A stretch of 64,000 bases of DNA from an uncultured Spirochaetaceae bacterium (GTDB taxonomy: Bacteria > Spirochaetota > Spirochaetia > Sphaerochaetales > Sphaerochaetaceae): NCBI GenBank assembly GCA_944389505.1, contig CALXMP010000002.1, positions 1-64,000 on the forward strand, given 5' to 3'. Of the stretch, positions 45,680 through 54,292 are shown one piece after another. How positions within the stretch are numbered: the first letter of the stretch is position 1; the number at the start of each line of letters is the position of its first letter. The position numbers were made by a program, and so were the translations under genes. Under the pieces are notes generated by a model. It made no database searches. It was given only the letters and a program-made list of their open reading frames with translations, and was not told where the DNA came from.

Positions 45680-45708
45680 AGAAAATGCCTCCAGCATAAG
45701 CCAGAGGC
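45680..45708 (-). terminator. Terminator between ATPase and broken lipoprotein gene
   Basis: Minus strand: GCCTC and GAGGC arms (45704-45708 with 45687-45691) with an inner imperfect stem, followed by ATTTTCTTT. It follows the lipoprotein relic and may also stop the convergent ATPase transcript. Confidence 0.55.
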
Positions 45709-45724
45709 AAGTATCTATAAAGGA

Positions 45725-47441
45725 CTACTGTTCTCCGAATTTAACTGGATTGCTACCTTCAACTTTGGTCAGTTCAACAGGTTCTCCCTCTGCAAGGTGA
45801 ACTTTAATACTGCTGATTAAATCAACTTCTGAAGAAGGAAGGAATACATTGAATTCTTTTATCGCAGGATTGTACTCTGAGTTATTGAATATCTTGTCTT
45901 TAGCAGGATTGCCAAAATTATTTTCATATGAATAACATACACCATCGTCTGAATCATCAAGAATGAATGGACTGTTGATATTGACAGAATTAGGATTAGT
46001 TCCACCGTCTATTGAGTATTCAATATATTCAACCTTCGCAGCTTCAGGAAGTTTTGCAGAGACAAGCGTAGTTGTGGAAGATTTCTGCTTCAAGAATGCC
46101 AATTGATCCTCCGCTCAATGTCAAAGTGTTTGACCCTTTGATATCCAAAGTATCGATGATTCCTCCGTTTATGGATATAAGATTGCTGCTTCCTGTGTCA
46201 TTCGACAGTTTCCCGACGGAGAAATTACCACCATAGATATTGAATGAATAGATGGACATGAGTGGGGCTTTGTAAAGTTTATTGTTTGTGAAATCGCCAC
46301 CATAGATATTGAAAAGGACATCTGTATTTCCTGATTCGACAGATAACATTCCATCACCATCATTTCCAGTGAATGTGCAATCATAGAGATTTACTATCTC
46401 TCCCTGTCTGCTGCTACTCCATATATAAATTGCTGAACCACTACCAGTTTCTGCATTATTACCTGTTTGCTTGCTATCTTTAGATTTGTTTTTTTCGAAC
46501 TTTGAATCATAAACATTGAGTTCAATGGCTCCATTAATGCAGATTGCTCCACCGCCATCAGCATAGTTATTGGAGAAATCAACATCAAAGATATTCACTG
46601 TTCCCCAATTGCTTCTATTTCCACTGCTCCACTCAGTGATAGTTACGCCTACACTATTGTTTACAAAGATTGCAGCCCCCAGTATATCACCATGCAATGT
46701 GTTATCACACAATGTTCCATTGATTACATTGACAGTATGTCCAGGAGTAATAATCGGAGCAAAGATTCTATGGCTATTATTTGATGAAGGAGTTGCTTTG
46801 CTCCAGCTGTGTTTATTAAGGTCAATTGTTATATTTGGATTATTAACAGCAACAGAATCGCTGTCTTCAATGCTATCCTCTAAAATATCACTATTCAACA
46901 GGATATAGATACCATGCGTGAAAGATGAAGCTTCTCCTTTAGCTGCATTCCATGCCTCAGATGGCTTAGAATATTTACCTTTAGGATTTACGTCTTTTAA
47001 GTCAGGACACTCGTAGTTTCTTCCATCAATTGTTAACGCTGCATCATAGAGAAGGACTTTTACTTTCTCTGCAGTTATAGACAGGCCACCTGAAAGGTTG
47101 TCGATGTTGTCTATAGTGAGAGTTTTATTATTTGGATCATATTCAAAGCCTTCTTTCTTAATGCTTGAATCATTGACGTCGTAGATGGGTTTACCAGTCT
47201 CATCTTTGATTGTAGCGATTTCTTCCTTTTCGGAAACTGCCTGTGAAAGATCAAGTACGGCTTTTCCTTCCTCGTTTATCGTTGCTGTGATTTCCGTGCC
47301 TTCAACATCGATTTTGATTCCAGAAGCAATCTCTCCATTGCCTGCATCTGGATCTGGCAGAGGGAGGAGAATAGTCTGCCTACATGATGAGAGAAGAATA
47401 AGAAGGAGAGAGAAGATCAAGAGTCCGGTAATCCGGGCTAC
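45725..47441 (-). pseudogene. Beta-helix lipoprotein gene, frameshifted and lacking a clear start
   Basis: On the minus strand the frame carries a lipoprotein signal (GLLIFSLLLILLSSC, Cys codon 47382-47384), a low-complexity head, then right-handed beta-helix rungs (GAAIFVNNSVGVTI, GGAICINGAIELNVYD, GSAIYIW, LYDCTFTGND, FNIYGGDFTNN). It runs out of frame near 46044-46100. The continuation in another frame to 45725 (TTTLVSAKLPEAAKVEYIEYSIDGG) looks like the missing C-terminus. Upstream, GGGGAGG lies at the right place for a start, but no ATG, GTG or TTG follows in frame within range. I read it as one decaying surface-lipoprotein gene; two separate genes are possible. Confidence 0.55.
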
Positions 47442-47569
47442 ACCCTCCCCATACAGGATCTGTGATTGTATTTCATAAGAGACTCCTATTACTATTTTGG
47501 ATTCCAGATTGATAGTATCAGCAACGGATGAAAATTGCGAGGGGTAATCCTTTGCCCTGATTCCCTTAC

Positions 47570-47599
47570 TTGTTGTCATGTATCTTCTTCTGGTATGAT
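47570..47599 (+). promoter_or_regulatory. Candidate hydG promoter
   Basis: TTGTTG (47570-47575), 18-base spacer, TATGAT (47594-47599), with an overlapping TTGTCA (47573-47578) as alternative -35. It leaves a leader of about 85 bases before hydG. Confidence 0.4.
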
Positions 47600-47688
47600 G
47601 TGGCTACCGAAGCCAGGTTTTCCGACGCTAGGTCCAATCATCATTTATGTGCTGAAGGGAAAGAAGCCTGACCCGTTAAGGAGAGAAT

Positions 47689-49101
47689 ATGTACGACAGA
47701 AAATCAATGAAGGCCGATGATTTCATCAACCATGATGAGATCATGGAGACTCTCAGCTATGCTGAAGCGAATAAGGATAACAGGGCTTTGATCGAGAGCC
47801 TGATCGAGAAGGCAAAGAAGAGGAAGGGGCTTGAGCACAGGGAAGCTGCTGTCCTGCTTGACTGCACTATTCCTGATCTTAATGAGGAGATCTTCCGCCT
47901 TGCGAATGAGATCAAGAATGATTTCTATGGCAATAGGATTGTTATGTTCGCTCCTCTTTATCTCTCGAATTACTGCGTGAATGGCTGTGTATACTGCCCG
48001 TATCATGCGAAGAATAAGCATATACCGCGCAAGAAGCTTACTCAGGATGAGATCAGGCAGGAAGTGATTGCCCTGATGGATATGGGCCACAAGCGTCTTG
48101 CGCTTGAGACGGGGGAGGATCCTGTTAACTGCCCGATTGACTATGTTCTTGAGTCAATCAAGACCGTTTACTCGGTAAAGCATAAGAATGGTGAGATAAG
48201 GCGTGTCAATGTAAATATCGCGGCAACAACAGTCGAGAACTACAGGAAGCTCAAGGAAGCAGGTATTGGTACGTATATCCTCTTCCAGGAGACATACAAC
48301 AAGGAGAGCTATCTCAAGCTCCATCCGACAGGGCCTAAGCATGATTACGACTACCATACAGAGGCTATGGACAGGGCTATGGAGGGTGGTATCGATGATG
48401 TCGGATGCGGAGTGCTCTTCGGGCTTGAGCTCTACAGGTATGAATTCACAGGTCTTCTGATGCATGCAGAGCATCTCGAGGCAGTGCATGGGGTAGGTCC
48501 GCATACGATCTCCGTTCCGCGTATACGCCGCGCTGATGATATCGATCCATCAGCATTCGACAACGGCATCGATGATGATACATTCGCGAAGATCGTCGCA
48601 TGTATCCGCATCGCAGTCCCATATACAGGAATGATCATCTCTACCCGCGAATCCCAGGCGACAAGGGAGCGTGTCCTGCATCTTGGAATATCCCAGATCT
48701 CCGGTGGCTCCAGAACGAGCGTAGGAGGATATGCAGAGGAGGAAGAGGAGGATTCATCGCAGTTCGAGGTCTCGGACAGGAGATCGCTCGATGAGGTCGT
48801 GAGGTGGCTTATCGGGATGGGTTATACGCCATCATTCTGCACAGCATGCTACAGGGAAGGGCGTACAGGAGACAGATTCATGTCCCTCTGCAAGTCCGGG
48901 CAGATCCAGAACTGCTGTCTTCCTAATGCTCTGATGACGCTTAAGGAGTATCTGATTGACTATGCATCCCCTGAGACGAAGAAAGCTGGCGATGAGATGA
49001 TCCTACGTGAGGTCGAGACAATTCCGAACGAGAACGCAAGACGCATCGTCAAGGAGCGCCTTGAGCTCATCGAGAAGGGCGAAAGGGATTTCAGGTTCTG
49101 A
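47689..49101 (+). CDS. hydG: [FeFe] hydrogenase maturase HydG
   Basis: Radical SAM tyrosine lyase that makes the CO and cyanide ligands of the H-cluster. The 470 residues show the SAM cluster site NYCVNGCVYCPYHAKN (CxxxCxxC) near residue 96, ALETGEDPVNCPIDYVLE, and the second cluster site CTACYREGRTGDRFM followed by CxxxxxxxxCC near the C-terminus, which distinguishes HydG from ThiH. AAGGAGAG precedes the ATG. hydF follows after one base. Confidence 0.95.
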   Translation: MYDRKSMKADDFINHDEIMETLSYAEANKDNRALIESLIEKAKKRKGLEHREAAVLLDCTIPDLNEEIFRLANEIKNDFYGNRIVMFAPLYLSNYCVNGCVYCPYHAKNKHIPRKKLTQDEIRQEVIALMDMGHKRLALETGEDPVNCPIDYVLESIKTVYSVKHKNGEIRRVNVNIAATTVENYRKLKEAGIGTYILFQETYNKESYLKLHPTGPKHDYDYHTEAMDRAMEGGIDDVGCGVLFGLELYRYEFTGLLMHAEHLEAVHGVGPHTISVPRIRRADDIDPSAFDNGIDDDTFAKIVACIRIAVPYTGMIISTRESQATRERVLHLGISQISGGSRTSVGGYAEEEEEDSSQFEVSDRRSLDEVVRWLIGMGYTPSFCTACYREGRTGDRFMSLCKSGQIQNCCLPNALMTLKEYLIDYASPETKKAGDEMILREVETIPNENARRIVKERLELIEKGERDFRF

Positions 49102-49102
49102 T

Positions 49103-50308
49103 ATGGCGCTCTCTGGAACACCTTCATCTGCCAGGAAGCATATTGGCATATTCGGGCGGAGGAATGCCGGGAAATCGAGTCTGCTGAATGCGATTGCATC
49201 GCAGGATCTTGCTGTCGTGTCCCCGGTCAAGGGCACGACAACCGATGCTGTGTCGAAGGCGATGGAGATACTCCCTGCAGGTCCTGTGCTCCTTATCGAT
49301 ACTCCGGGGCTGGATGATGATGGCATCATCGGCTCGGAGCGTGTGAAGAGGGCAAGGAAAGCTCTCTCGACAGTCGATGCCGCGCTTGTCGTCATTGATG
49401 CAGCAACGGCTCCGGACGAAACAGACCTAGGGATAATAAGCTCCCTGAAGGAGCGTTCCCTTCCGTATATCGTTGTCATTAACAAGGCTGATGCCATCGA
49501 TGGTGAGTATAGCTACAGAAGCCAGCTTCCTTCCGATGCAAATGTCCTGGCTGTCAGCTCTGTCACGAAGGCTGGGATCGATAAACTGAAGACGGAGATA
49601 GGCAAAATGCTGGCAGGGGGTGAGGAAAAGCCGCTTGCGAGGGATTTATTCAATCCCGGGGATACTGTACTCCTTGTCATCCCCATCGATAAATCCGCGC
49701 CGAAAGGCCGCTTGATACTCCCTCAGCAGCAGACTATCAGGGATATCCTTGACGGCAATGGCTCTGTGATGATGGTGAAGGAGGATGGCCTGGAGAAAGC
49801 CCTTGCTGTCAATCCTTCGCTTGTGATCACGGACAGCCAGGTGTTCGGACCTGTATCCAGGATTGTCCCTGAATCCATACCCCTTACATCGTTCTCAATA
49901 CTCTTTGCCCGCTATAAAGGAGGGCTTGAGGGCGCTGTCAGGGGAGTGAAGGCCATCGAGAGCCTGAAGGATGGGGACAGCGTTCTCATTTCGGAGGGAT
50001 GCACCCATCATAGGCAGTGCGGGGATATCGGGCGGGACAAGATACCGCTATGGCTGTCGAAGAGGACTGGAAAGGAGCTCTTCTTTGATTTCTCATCCGG
50101 CATGGGCTTCCCTGAGGACCTCTCTCAATACAGCCTCATCGTCCACTGCGGAGGATGCATGCTCACGGAAGGGGAGATGGGAGCAAGGCGGAGAGAAGCC
50201 GAAGCACAGGGCATACCGATGACGAATTACGGTATACTGATCGCATACATCAATGGGATACTCAGCCGGAGCCTCTCCGTCTTCCCTGATATACAGCGTC
50301 TTCTGTAA
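49103..50308 (+). CDS. hydF: [FeFe] hydrogenase maturation GTPase HydF
   Basis: Scaffold GTPase that carries the assembled diiron cluster to HydA. The N-terminal G domain has GRRNAGKSSLLN (G1), GTTTDAV (G2), DTPGLDDDG (G3) and VINKADAI (G4). The C-terminal cluster site has EGCTHHRQCGDIG and HCGGCML, the usual Cys/His set. The start at 49103 follows the hydG stop by one base. No HydA structural gene is in the window. Confidence 0.94.
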   Translation: MALSGTPSSARKHIGIFGRRNAGKSSLLNAIASQDLAVVSPVKGTTTDAVSKAMEILPAGPVLLIDTPGLDDDGIIGSERVKRARKALSTVDAALVVIDAATAPDETDLGIISSLKERSLPYIVVINKADAIDGEYSYRSQLPSDANVLAVSSVTKAGIDKLKTEIGKMLAGGEEKPLARDLFNPGDTVLLVIPIDKSAPKGRLILPQQQTIRDILDGNGSVMMVKEDGLEKALAVNPSLVITDSQVFGPVSRIVPESIPLTSFSILFARYKGGLEGAVRGVKAIESLKDGDSVLISEGCTHHRQCGDIGRDKIPLWLSKRTGKELFFDFSSGMGFPEDLSQYSLIVHCGGCMLTEGEMGARRREAEAQGIPMTNYGILIAYINGILSRSLSVFPDIQRLL

Positions 50309-51106
50309 TCACCTGCAGCGGTACATCACGACACCAGCATTGCCGTTTGTCGGGTACCGCTTTATCTCATATCTCTCAGGGAATGCCCTGATAAGATCTG
50401 AGAGCTTCTGGAAGCCATAGAGATATGTATTGAACTCGGGCTTGACCCTCTTTATATACGTTCCGGCGCTGCTTACGTTTATGAAACCGTCATCATCCTG
50501 GTACTTCTCATAGGCTATGCGGAGCAGCGTATGAATCTCATCGATATCCGGTGCATCACTGTCCCTTTCATCGAAGCTGTCCGCGACTGCGCTGTCCTGC
50601 TTCTTCGTGCTCTTCTGGCTCTTCTTGTCGGTCTTCTTCTGCTTCTTTGGCTCCGATGACTTGAGGTACTCAAGGTATATGAAGTCATCGCAGGCATTGC
50701 AGAAGGCCTCGGGAGTCTTCTTCTCGCCGACACCGATCACATACATCCCCGATTCCCTGAGCCGTACGGCAAGGGGAGTGAAGTCACTGTCGCTGGAGAC
50801 GAGCGCAACAGCATCATACATGCCGGTATGGAGCAGATCCATTGCATCGATCACCATCGCAATGTCTGTTGTGTTCTTCCCTGCGACATAGTCGAACTGC
50901 TGCTCGGCCTTGATCGCAAGTCTCTTTATCTCATCCTCCCACTTGGAAAGGATCTGCTTCTTCCAGTTCCCGTATGCCTTCTTTACTATTATCCTGCCGT
51001 ATGCGGAGAGCTCATGCAGTACGCTCTCAATCTTAGGCAGCTGTGTATTGTCTGCATCGATGAGCACAGCCATCGACTGGAAATCATTCTCACGTGGATC
51101 ATTCAT
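50309..51106 (-). CDS. NYN-domain ribonuclease-like protein with OST-HTH/LOTUS domain
   Basis: The 265 residues combine an N-terminal NYN (PIN-like) nuclease domain (MAVLIDADNTQ, DIAMVIDAMDLLH, VSSDSDFTPLA with the acidic residues) with a basic linker and a C-terminal LOTUS/OST-HTH domain (FINVSSAGTYIKRVKPEFN, YGFQKLSDLIRAFPERYEI). Related LabA-like proteins act on RNA. TTGATG, a 17-base spacer and TGATAT lie directly upstream without a ribosome-binding site. Its stop abuts the hydF stop. Confidence 0.85.
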   Translation of the reverse strand: MNDPRENDFQSMAVLIDADNTQLPKIESVLHELSAYGRIIVKKAYGNWKKQILSKWEDEIKRLAIKAEQQFDYVAGKNTTDIAMVIDAMDLLHTGMYDAVALVSSDSDFTPLAVRLRESGMYVIGVGEKKTPEAFCNACDDFIYLEYLKSSEPKKQKKTDKKSQKSTKKQDSAVADSFDERDSDAPDIDEIHTLLRIAYEKYQDDDGFINVSSAGTYIKRVKPEFNTYLYGFQKLSDLIRAFPERYEIKRYPTNGNAGVVMYRCR

Positions 51107-51115
51107 GCCATGAAT

Positions 51116-51144
51116 ATATCAGGAAAAGGAAGCTTTTGCATCAA
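51116..51144 (-). promoter_or_regulatory. Promoter of the NYN gene
   Basis: Minus strand: TTGATG (reverse complement at 51139-51144), 17-base spacer, TGATAT (51116-51121), ending nine bases before the ATG; a TATATT overlapping it ends six bases before. Confidence 0.45.
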
Positions 51145-51166
51145 TAATCAGTAAGCATAAGCTATC

Positions 51167-51206
51167 TTAGGTTGTTGACTGTTAATTTCAGTTAGAGTAG
51201 ACTAAC
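51167..51206 (+). promoter_or_regulatory. feo operon promoter with candidate metal-regulator boxes
   Basis: TTGACT (51175-51180), 17-base spacer, TAGACT (51198-51203). TTAGGTT (51167-51173) just upstream of the -35 matches the left half of the DtxR/IdeR consensus, and GTTAG/CTAAC (51191-51195 and 51202-51206) bracket the -10. The spacing is not that of a classical DtxR box, so the regulator is only suggested. Confidence 0.5.
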
Positions 51207-51236
51207 CACCGATGGAAGACCATCAAGAGGAGAACA

Positions 51237-51449
51237 ATGATGCCATTGAACATGATAGGCGCAGGCAATTCGGCTTTCGTGCGCAGGGTAAGCGGCAATG
51301 ATGAGACGAGACGGTATCTCGGGAATCTGGGATTCGTGAACGGAGCGGAGGTCCATGTCGTTTCCGAGATCGGCGGGAATGTGATTGTGAGCATCAAGGA
51401 TTCGAGAATCGCGATAAACAAGGATATGGCCAGCCATATTCTCGTATGA
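51237..51449 (+). CDS. feoA: FeoA-domain protein
   Basis: A 70-residue SH3-like FeoA domain (FVRRVSGNDETRRYLGNLGFVNGAEVHVV, ending KDMASHILV), thought to modulate FeoB. AGAGGAG precedes the start. It is the first of two feoA copies, followed by the second after 17 bases. Confidence 0.88.
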   Translation: MMPLNMIGAGNSAFVRRVSGNDETRRYLGNLGFVNGAEVHVVSEIGGNVIVSIKDSRIAINKDMASHILV

Positions 51450-51466
51450 CTGGAAGGAGTATAGAT

Positions 51467-51685
51467 ATGACACTAGGGGAAGCAAAGGTCGGAAGCACTG
51501 TGACAGTGCGGAAGATCGATGGAGATAGTGCGTACAAGCGCCGCATTATGGACATGGGAATCACGAAAGGAACTGAGCTCTTCATCAGGAAGGTTGCTCC
51601 GCTTGGAGATCCTGTTGAGATTACTGTCAGGGGCTATGAGCTCAGTGTGAGGAAGAATGATGCATCGTGCGTCATCGTTGAGTGA
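51467..51685 (+). CDS. feoA: FeoA-domain protein, second copy
   Basis: The 72 residues (MTLGEAKVGSTVTVRKIDGD, RRIMDMGITKGTELFIRKVAPLGDPVEITVRGYELSVRK) are a more canonical FeoA than the first copy, with the MGITKG and GDP landmarks. The start at 51467 follows GGAAGGAG; seven extra residues of the longer frame were dropped. feoB starts 10 bases after its stop. Confidence 0.92.
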   Translation: MTLGEAKVGSTVTVRKIDGDSAYKRRIMDMGITKGTELFIRKVAPLGDPVEITVRGYELSVRKNDASCVIVE

Positions 51686-51695
51686 GGTGAAGGAA

Positions 51696-53882
51696 ATGAG
51701 CTATAGATTCGCGCTTGCAGGCAATCCGAACTGCGGAAAGACCACTATGTTCAATGCGCTCACCGGCGCTAATCAGTATGTCGGCAACTGGCCTGGCGTA
51801 ACTGTCGAGAAGAAGGAAGGAAAGGTTAAGGGCAGAAAGGGGCAGGAGACTGTCGTTACAGATCTTCCTGGTATCTATTCCCTTTCTCCATATACACTTG
51901 AAGAGGTAGTAAGCCGTAATTACATCCTTCATGACAATCCCGATGTGATCATCGATCTTGTCGATGCGACGAATATCGAGAGAAATCTCTATCTAACGAC
52001 ACAGCTTATAGAGACAGGTGTTCCTGTCGTGATTGCCCTGAATATGGCAGATCTCATTGAGAAGCGTGGCCTCAGGATTGATACCAAGAGGCTTTCGATG
52101 GTGCTTGGCTGCCCGGTAATCGAGACATCTGCGCTGAAGAAGACAGGTCTCGATGCAGTCATCAGGGAGGCGGAGAAGACCGCTGATTCAAAGACAGGAA
52201 AGCTTCCTGGCGATATCTTTTCCGATGAGCTCGAGAAGGCTATTGCGGAGGCGAAATCGCTTCTTCCTGCATCTGTTGCGCCTGAAAAGCAGCGCTGGTT
52301 TGCGGTCAAGCTTCTTGAGAATGATGAGAAGGCAATGGCAGAGCTTGCGCTCTCTGCAGATTCGAAGAGGAAGGCAGAGGAGATCAGGAAGGCTATCGAG
52401 AAGAACCATGATGACGATATGGAATCAATCATTACCGATGCGCGCTATAAATACATCCAGCAGATAGTCTCTACATGCGTGAAGAAGGGCAAGGCCGAGA
52501 TGTCCGCAACAGACAGGATCGACAGGATCGTCACCAACAGAATCCTTGGTATCCCGATCTTCATCGCTGTCATGTTCGTTGTCTACTATGTCTCTGTCAC
52601 GACTGTCGGAACATGGGTCACTGACTGGACGAATGATACATTCGGAGGCTGGGTTGCCGATCTGTTTACCAATGGCCTTGCCGCGATAGGCGCCGGCGAT
52701 CTTGCTACGAGCCTTGTAGTCGATGGCATTGTCGGTGGTCTTGTCGCTGTTCTCGGGTTCGTTCCGCAGATGGCGATACTCTTCCTCTTCCTCTCCATCC
52801 TCGAGGACTGCGGCTACATGGTCCGCATCGCATTCGTCATGGACAGGGTGTTCAGGCATTTCGGTCTTTCAGGCAAGAGCTTTATTCCGCTTCTCATCTC
52901 ATCTGGATGCGGTATCCCTGGAATCATGGCATCGCGCACGATCGAGCAGGATAACGACAGAAGGCTGACTATAATGACATCGACATTCGTCCCATGCGGC
53001 GCAAAGCTTCCTGTAATAGCGCTCATGGGCGGAGTGATGGCTGGCGCTGCCACGGGATACGCCGGAAGCGCCTGGGTCGCACCTGCGATGTACTTCATCG
53101 GCATTGCCGCGGTCCTTATCTCCGCGATAATGCTCAAGAAGACGAAGCCATTCAGCGGAAAGCCTGCACCATTCGTAATGGAGCTTCCCGCATACCACAT
53201 CCCATCTGCGAAGACCGTTCTTCTCCATGTATGGGAGAGGCTCAAGGGCTTCATCATCAAGGCAGGAACAATCCTCTTCCTCGCATGCGTTGTCATGTGG
53301 TTCCTCTCCGGATTCGGCTTCGGCCCGGATGGATTCGGAATGGTCGAGGATAGCTCTGACAGCCTTCTTGCTGTCATCGGCGGAGCCATTGCTCCTATAT
53401 TCGTTCCTCTCGGATTCGGCCAGTGGCAGCCTGTTGCGGCATCCCTTTCAGGATTCACCGCTAAGGAAGCAATCGTATCGACAATGGGAGTTCTTGCGAA
53501 TGTCGAGGCTGGAATGGAGGAGGATGCCGTAGCTGTCGCATCGGTAATCGGGTCATGGTTCCCGACAGCGCTCGCAGCATTCTGCTTCCTGATGTTCAAC
53601 CTGCTCGATTCTCCATGTCTTGCTGCTATAGCGACAATGGCCCAGCAGCTCCAGTCGAGGAAGTGGTTCTGGTTTGCGATCATCTTCCAGAATGTCTTCG
53701 CATACGTTGTGACGCTTATCGTATACCAGCTCGGAATGCTCTTTGCTGGCGGTGGATTCGGTATCGGAACGGTAGTCGCGATTGTCCTTCTCGCTGGTAT
53801 GCTCTACATGCTCTTCCGCCCGGATCCATACAAGGATCTCAAGGTCTACTCGAAGAGATCGGTACAGGCTGCGGCTGTATAA
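51696..53882 (+). CDS. feoB: Ferrous iron transporter FeoB
   Basis: Inner-membrane Fe(II) importer with an N-terminal G domain: GNPNCGKT (residues 9-16), GNWPGVTVEKKEG (switch), DLPGIYSLSPYT (G3) and ALNMADLI (G4). A helical spacer follows, then the membrane part with two Gate segments (ISSGCGIPGIMASRTI; FTAKEAIVSTMGVL) and about ten helices. The 728 residues are normal. GAGGTGAAGG precedes the ATG. Confidence 0.96.
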   Translation: MSYRFALAGNPNCGKTTMFNALTGANQYVGNWPGVTVEKKEGKVKGRKGQETVVTDLPGIYSLSPYTLEEVVSRNYILHDNPDVIIDLVDATNIERNLYLTTQLIETGVPVVIALNMADLIEKRGLRIDTKRLSMVLGCPVIETSALKKTGLDAVIREAEKTADSKTGKLPGDIFSDELEKAIAEAKSLLPASVAPEKQRWFAVKLLENDEKAMAELALSADSKRKAEEIRKAIEKNHDDDMESIITDARYKYIQQIVSTCVKKGKAEMSATDRIDRIVTNRILGIPIFIAVMFVVYYVSVTTVGTWVTDWTNDTFGGWVADLFTNGLAAIGAGDLATSLVVDGIVGGLVAVLGFVPQMAILFLFLSILEDCGYMVRIAFVMDRVFRHFGLSGKSFIPLLISSGCGIPGIMASRTIEQDNDRRLTIMTSTFVPCGAKLPVIALMGGVMAGAATGYAGSAWVAPAMYFIGIAAVLISAIMLKKTKPFSGKPAPFVMELPAYHIPSAKTVLLHVWERLKGFIIKAGTILFLACVVMWFLSGFGFGPDGFGMVEDSSDSLLAVIGGAIAPIFVPLGFGQWQPVAASLSGFTAKEAIVSTMGVLANVEAGMEEDAVAVASVIGSWFPTALAAFCFLMFNLLDSPCLAAIATMAQQLQSRKWFWFAIIFQNVFAYVVTLIVYQLGMLFAGGGFGIGTVVAIVLLAGMLYMLFRPDPYKDLKVYSKRSVQAAAV

Positions 53883-53917
53883 GGATGCATGCGTAGAACG
53901 CATTCATATAACCAACC

Positions 53918-53941
53918 GGAAGGCGGGGCAACCCGCCTTCC
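53918..53941 (+). repeat. Hairpin with GCAA loop after feoB
   Basis: Perfect 10-base stem GGAAGGCGGG/CCCGCCTTCC (53918-53927 with 53932-53941) closed by a GCAA tetraloop, without a T-run. It lies between feoB and the small Cys-rich gene and probably stabilises or processes the mRNA. Confidence 0.7.
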
Positions 53942-53956
53942 TATCAAGGAGGGTTT

Positions 53957-54145
53957 ATGGCTGATATCGCAGTACTGGCGATTGTAGCGGTCTATTCCGC
54001 ATTCATTGTCTGCAGGATCGTCAGAAAAAGGAAGAAGGGCGATGGCTGTGCCGGATGCGCATCAGGCTCATGTGCAGGATGCCATGGCTGTTCTTCCGCC
54101 TATATAGATAGCCTTATAAAGAGCGCTGCAGACAGGAAGGAGTGA
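53957..54145 (+). CDS. FeoB-associated Cys-rich membrane protein
   Basis: The 62 residues have one N-terminal helix (IAVLAIVAVYSAFIVCRIV), a basic stretch, and CAGCASGSCAGCHGC, typical of the small Cys-rich proteins found after feoB. They are thought to replace FeoC, perhaps holding a metal or cluster. AAGGAGGG precedes the ATG. Confidence 0.85.
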   Translation: MADIAVLAIVAVYSAFIVCRIVRKRKKGDGCAGCASGSCAGCHGCSSAYIDSLIKSAADRKE

Positions 54146-54147
54146 CC

Positions 54148-54291
54148 ATGGGCGATGCAGGAACTTCCATGTTCTATGTCTTTGCGATCTTCATTGCCGC
54201 ATACTTCATCGGAATGGGGATATATCTCATGGTGCAGAGGATAAAGAAGATGAATGAGAGGAAGCGGGACAGCCGCTTCAGGGAAAACTGA
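54148..54291 (+). CDS. Small single-helix membrane protein
   Basis: A 47-residue frame starting MGDAGTSMFYVFAIFIAAYFIG, then IYLMVQRIKKMNERKRD. One membrane helix followed by a basic cytosolic tail. GGAAGGAG lies 11-4 bases before the ATG, it starts two bases after the previous stop, and the next gene starts two bases later, so it is probably real. No family is recognised; the position suggests a part of the Feo membrane complex. Confidence 0.7.
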   Translation: MGDAGTSMFYVFAIFIAAYFIGMGIYLMVQRIKKMNERKRDSRFREN

Positions 54292-54292
54292 T

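Noticed and set aside
47600-47688. Possible riboswitch in the hydG leader
   Set aside because: The leader is about 85 bases but no known riboswitch core or strong nested stems could be found.
47535-47720. Small plus-strand frame before hydG containing a 41-residue stretch starting MMWLPKPGF
   Set aside because: It runs out of frame into hydG, its ATG lies inside the likely -10 of hydG, and it has no ribosome-binding site or known family.
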